Below are positions 61,832 through 64,000 of a stretch of 64,000 bases of DNA, in pieces. The notes under the pieces are model-generated. The model searched no databases, was not told the origin of the DNA, and saw nothing but the letters and a program-made list of their open reading frames with translations. This DNA is from Gallibacterium trehalosifermentans (GTDB lineage: Bacteria; Pseudomonadota; Gammaproteobacteria; Enterobacterales; Pasteurellaceae). Where the stretch lies: the NCBI RefSeq assembly GCF_042433055.1, contig NZ_JBHLWB010000001.1, forward strand, positions 248,001 to 312,000, read 5' to 3'. The number at the start of each line of letters is the position of its first letter. The first letter of the stretch is position 1. Made by a program: the position numbers and the translations under genes.

Positions 61832-64000
61832 TTAGAATGCCATATTCAATGATAAACTCGGGGTATGTTGAGTATAACCTGAACTGGTTACTAGCTGATA
61901 ATCAAGGGATAGTTTCGTCATTGGGGTGAGATGATAATTTAAATTAACCCCTACTGAACCTGACAAACGGTTTTTTCTTGGACCTTTAATCGTAAAGTCT
62001 AAATCTGTTGCCCCCTCAAATGCAGCAGTTGTACTAGATTGTTTATCCATTAATTGATAATTTGCTGCGATTTTTACATTTGCAGATAATTGTGGTTCAA
62101 GCTGTACATTGGAGTTAAAGCCAATGGAGTTTACTAATGATTGATAATGATTTTTCTTGATATGAATATTTAATTCTTTTGCCCCTTTTTCCTTATAAGA
62201 ATCAGTTTGAATAAATTGATAATTTAATTGTATAAATGGCGTGATTTTAAATTTTTCTGTATCGATAAAAGTAAAGTCGCTGCCTACGCCACCATAAACA
62301 AAATAACTTTCATAGTTACTTGTTGCTTTTCTATTAACAAATTTGATAGCTCTACTGCTATCGATGTTGCTATACCCCATACCCGCTTTTAGATTGACTG
62401 CCAGTTGTGGGGTAATAGCACTATTTAGATAAGTGCCTAATTGGAGTGTTTTTGCTTTTAGGGAATGTTTTGCAACTGTTTGATAACTATGAATATTGGT
62501 GGTGGTATATGTCATCAATAATCCAACTTCCTTAGCTGAATGACAAGCTTCAACTCCTAGCGCAAGACCATAATTATTTCCTTTATAACCGCTCACACCT
62601 AGATGACTGTTCTGGCGCATGTGATTATTGAAAGTTTTTACCCAAACATTTTTATTTACATCACATTTTTGTAGAGTAGGGAACTGGGTAATTGTTTGTA
62701 TATTATCAGATAGGATTTGTGCGCTAGTGGCAGATAGCATTGGTAATGATTCGATAAGGGCGTTTTTAGCTTGTTGTTCAGAAGCTATTGTGTAAAATTG
62801 CCCCGCTAAATCGCCATCAGGTTTTCTGTTAAAGATTTTATCCAGTACAGCAGCAGCCCCTACTGTTTTATTTAAGTTATATTTTTGTGCAATAGTAGCC
62901 ATTTTTGCTGCTTTATCTTGTTCATAGGCAATAAAGGCTAAGCTATCACTATCTTGAACAGGAACAAAAGTAAAAAAGATACTGTTATCTTCATAGCGTC
63001 TAAATTTTCCATTGATAGAGCCATTTTCAGAATTGAGAAAGTGGGTATTATTTTTGATAAATTGATTTAAATCATCTGGCGTTGCATTCGTTACATCAAA
63101 AAATAAAACTGCATTTTCATCAATATTGACATCATTTTTTACAAGGATTTTACCTATACCAGAGTTATTCACCGATAAGGAAACTCTTCCGCCATCATTA
63201 ACATTTAACGCACCTAATTTTATGTCGTTATTTCCCACTGCAAGCGTTGCATTATTTTCCACAGTAACATTACTATTTGGTAAAGAGCCTTTTGCTGATA
63301 GTGATAGTGTACCTTGATGAACAATGGTGTTACCTTCATATGTACTTGCTGAGTTAAGATTTAATGTACCTAAACCTGCTTTAGTGAAAGAAGAATTAGG
63401 AGTTCCCCCTCCTGTAATAACTGCATTTTCTGGAACAGTAACACTTTTTCCCTCAGCAACATTGATGGTTGAATTACCATTTACTTGTATATTATCGCCA
63501 TGATTAAAACCTTTAAATAAGGTGATATTTTGATTGGCATTAATTGTTCCGTCATTGAGTGCGAAATTGACGCTGCCTTGACCAGATTTACCCAATTCTG
63601 CTCCAGTACTATTTAAATTAAGGATCCCATTTTTACCTATATTGACTGTACTTGTTTGCCCATTGGCAATATTGAAAAAAAATCCTTCATTTGCTTGTAC
63701 TTCACTATCACTAATATCTAATGTTGAGCCGCCAAAAAAAGTTGCTCGCCAGAGGTTAGCGCTACTGCCATTTCTTAAAATTAATGAGCCTGATTTTGAA
63801 CCACCAACAACTAACCAACTATTTGACTGCGGAGAGCCTAATGAAGAATGATCTAAGATTACTGTACCAGTTCCATTGCCTTGCTGACCGATGCGTAATG
63901 TTTCAATGCCCACGATACTGGAGTTCGTTAAAGTAAGTGTGCCAGTGTGCTTATTACTGCCAATGTAGATAGTATTCATTGTTGGTTGCTTATAGTAAGC
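61832..64000 (-). CDS. Autotransporter (type Va), C-terminal part; N-terminus beyond the window
   Basis: The frame is open through the right edge, so the ATG at 63979 is internal and the gene continues upstream. Residues are counted from that ATG. Residues 1-350 are a Gly/Asn/Ser/Thr-rich beta-helix passenger with short repeated strands (TLTLTNSSIVGIETLRIGQ, LILRNGSS). A passenger-associated repeat (about 195-230, FTKAGLGTLNLNSASTYEGNT) is of the kind that aids secretion. A helical linker (about 355-440) leads to the 12-strand outer-membrane barrel (about 445-715), beginning VWVKTF and ending LSLNMAF with a terminal Phe. No protease motif is visible. The function, adhesin or otherwise, depends on the missing N-terminus. 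Confidence 0.9.
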   Translation of the reverse strand, partial: AYYKQPTMNTIYIGSNKHTGTLTLTNSSIVGIETLRIGQQGNGTGTVILDHSSLGSPQSNSWLVVGGSKSGSLILRNGSSANLWRATFFGGSTLDISDSEVQANEGFFFNIANGQTSTVNIGKNGILNLNSTGAELGKSGQGSVNFALNDGTINANQNITLFKGFNHGDNIQVNGNSTINVAEGKSVTVPENAVITGGGTPNSSFTKAGLGTLNLNSASTYEGNTIVHQGTLSLSAKGSLPNSNVTVENNATLAVGNNDIKLGALNVNDGGRVSLSVNNSGIGKILVKNDVNIDENAVLFFDVTNATPDDLNQFIKNNTHFLNSENGSINGKFRRYEDNSIFFTFVPVQDSDSLAFIAYEQDKAAKMATIAQKYNLNKTVGAAAVLDKIFNRKPDGDLAGQFYTIASEQQAKNALIESLPMLSATSAQILSDNIQTITQFPTLQKCDVNKNVWVKTFNNHMRQNSHLGVSGYKGNNYGLALGVEACHSAKEVGLLMTYTTTNIHSYQTVAKHSLKAKTLQLGTYLNSAITPQLAVNLKAGMGYSNIDSSRAIKFVNRKATSNYESYFVYGGVGSDFTFIDTEKFKITPFIQLNYQFIQTDSYKEKGAKELNIHIKKNHYQSLVNSIGFNSNVQLEPQLSANVKIAANYQLMDKQSSTTAAFEGATDLDFTIKGPRKNRLSGSVGVNLNYHLTPMTKLSLDYQLVTSSGYTQHTPSLSLNMAF

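Overview
The window is an AT-rich stretch of a gammaproteobacterial chromosome, almost certainly from the family Pasteurellaceae. Nearly every gene has a recognisable Haemophilus/Pasteurella or E. coli counterpart. Several neighbourhoods are typical of that family: grpE/nadK/recN, prfA-prmC-sirB1-kdsA, lolCDE, purEK-aspC, hldE next to lpxL, and a SiaP/SiaQM sialic-acid TRAP transporter. Intact hemC and hemD, and a second DAHP synthase (aroF) next to tyrA, argue against Haemophilus influenzae itself. I could not assign a genus. On a by-eye scan I saw no exact copy of either known Pasteurellaceae DNA-uptake motif.

Layout. 1-978: accessory edge with the 3' part of an unrecognised gene of foreign-looking codon use, an unusual set of competing inverted repeats, and a GGGCAAA heptamer repeat that could form a G-quadruplex. 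979-5840: grpE, nadK, SOS-controlled recN, and a tyrosine permease behind tandem TyrR boxes. 6137-14120: translation release (prfA, prmC), sirB1, kdsA, a 2-hydroxyacid dehydrogenase, and the lipoprotein-export operon lolCDE. 14128-17455: aroG behind a TrpR-like operator, then heat-shock hslVU behind a sigma32 promoter. 17513-25192: siaPQM, lysC with a lysine riboswitch, bioD, FNR-controlled ompW, and a chalcone-isomerase-like periplasmic protein. 25211-33166: narP, cyaA and the divergent hemCDXY operon. 33188-38695: tsaB-yoaA, yeaD, a tri-heme peroxidase, and tRNA-Leu(GAG). 38703-46504: secG, aroF-tyrA behind two TyrR boxes, ydjA, and sppA-degS-dgt. 46553-55289: xthA-hldE, lpxL, fbp, cdd, the RNase P RNA gene rnpB, kdsDC, a dsDNA-mimic protein and a PadR regulator. 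55295-61768: ppc, ycgN, aspC, purEK. 61832-64000: the C-terminal part of a large autotransporter running off the right edge.

How the genes fit together. Aromatic amino-acid control is the main regulatory theme: tyrP and aroF-tyrA carry paired TyrR-box-like elements, and aroG carries a TrpR-like operator. Envelope functions are also concentrated here: lipoprotein sorting (lolCDE), lipid A and inner core (kdsA, kdsC, kdsD, hldE, lpxL), envelope stress and signal peptide turnover (degS, sppA), secretion (secG), outer-membrane proteins (ompW, the autotransporter), and sialic-acid uptake that may feed surface sialylation or catabolism. Anaerobic or redox control appears through narP, a perfect FNR box at ompW, and the quinol-peroxidase-like gene.

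Most of the window is conserved core genome. I did not find a clearly new multi-gene system. The observations most worth following are the edge regions, the operators, the repeated terminator hairpin, and the palindromes near cdd and the PadR gene.
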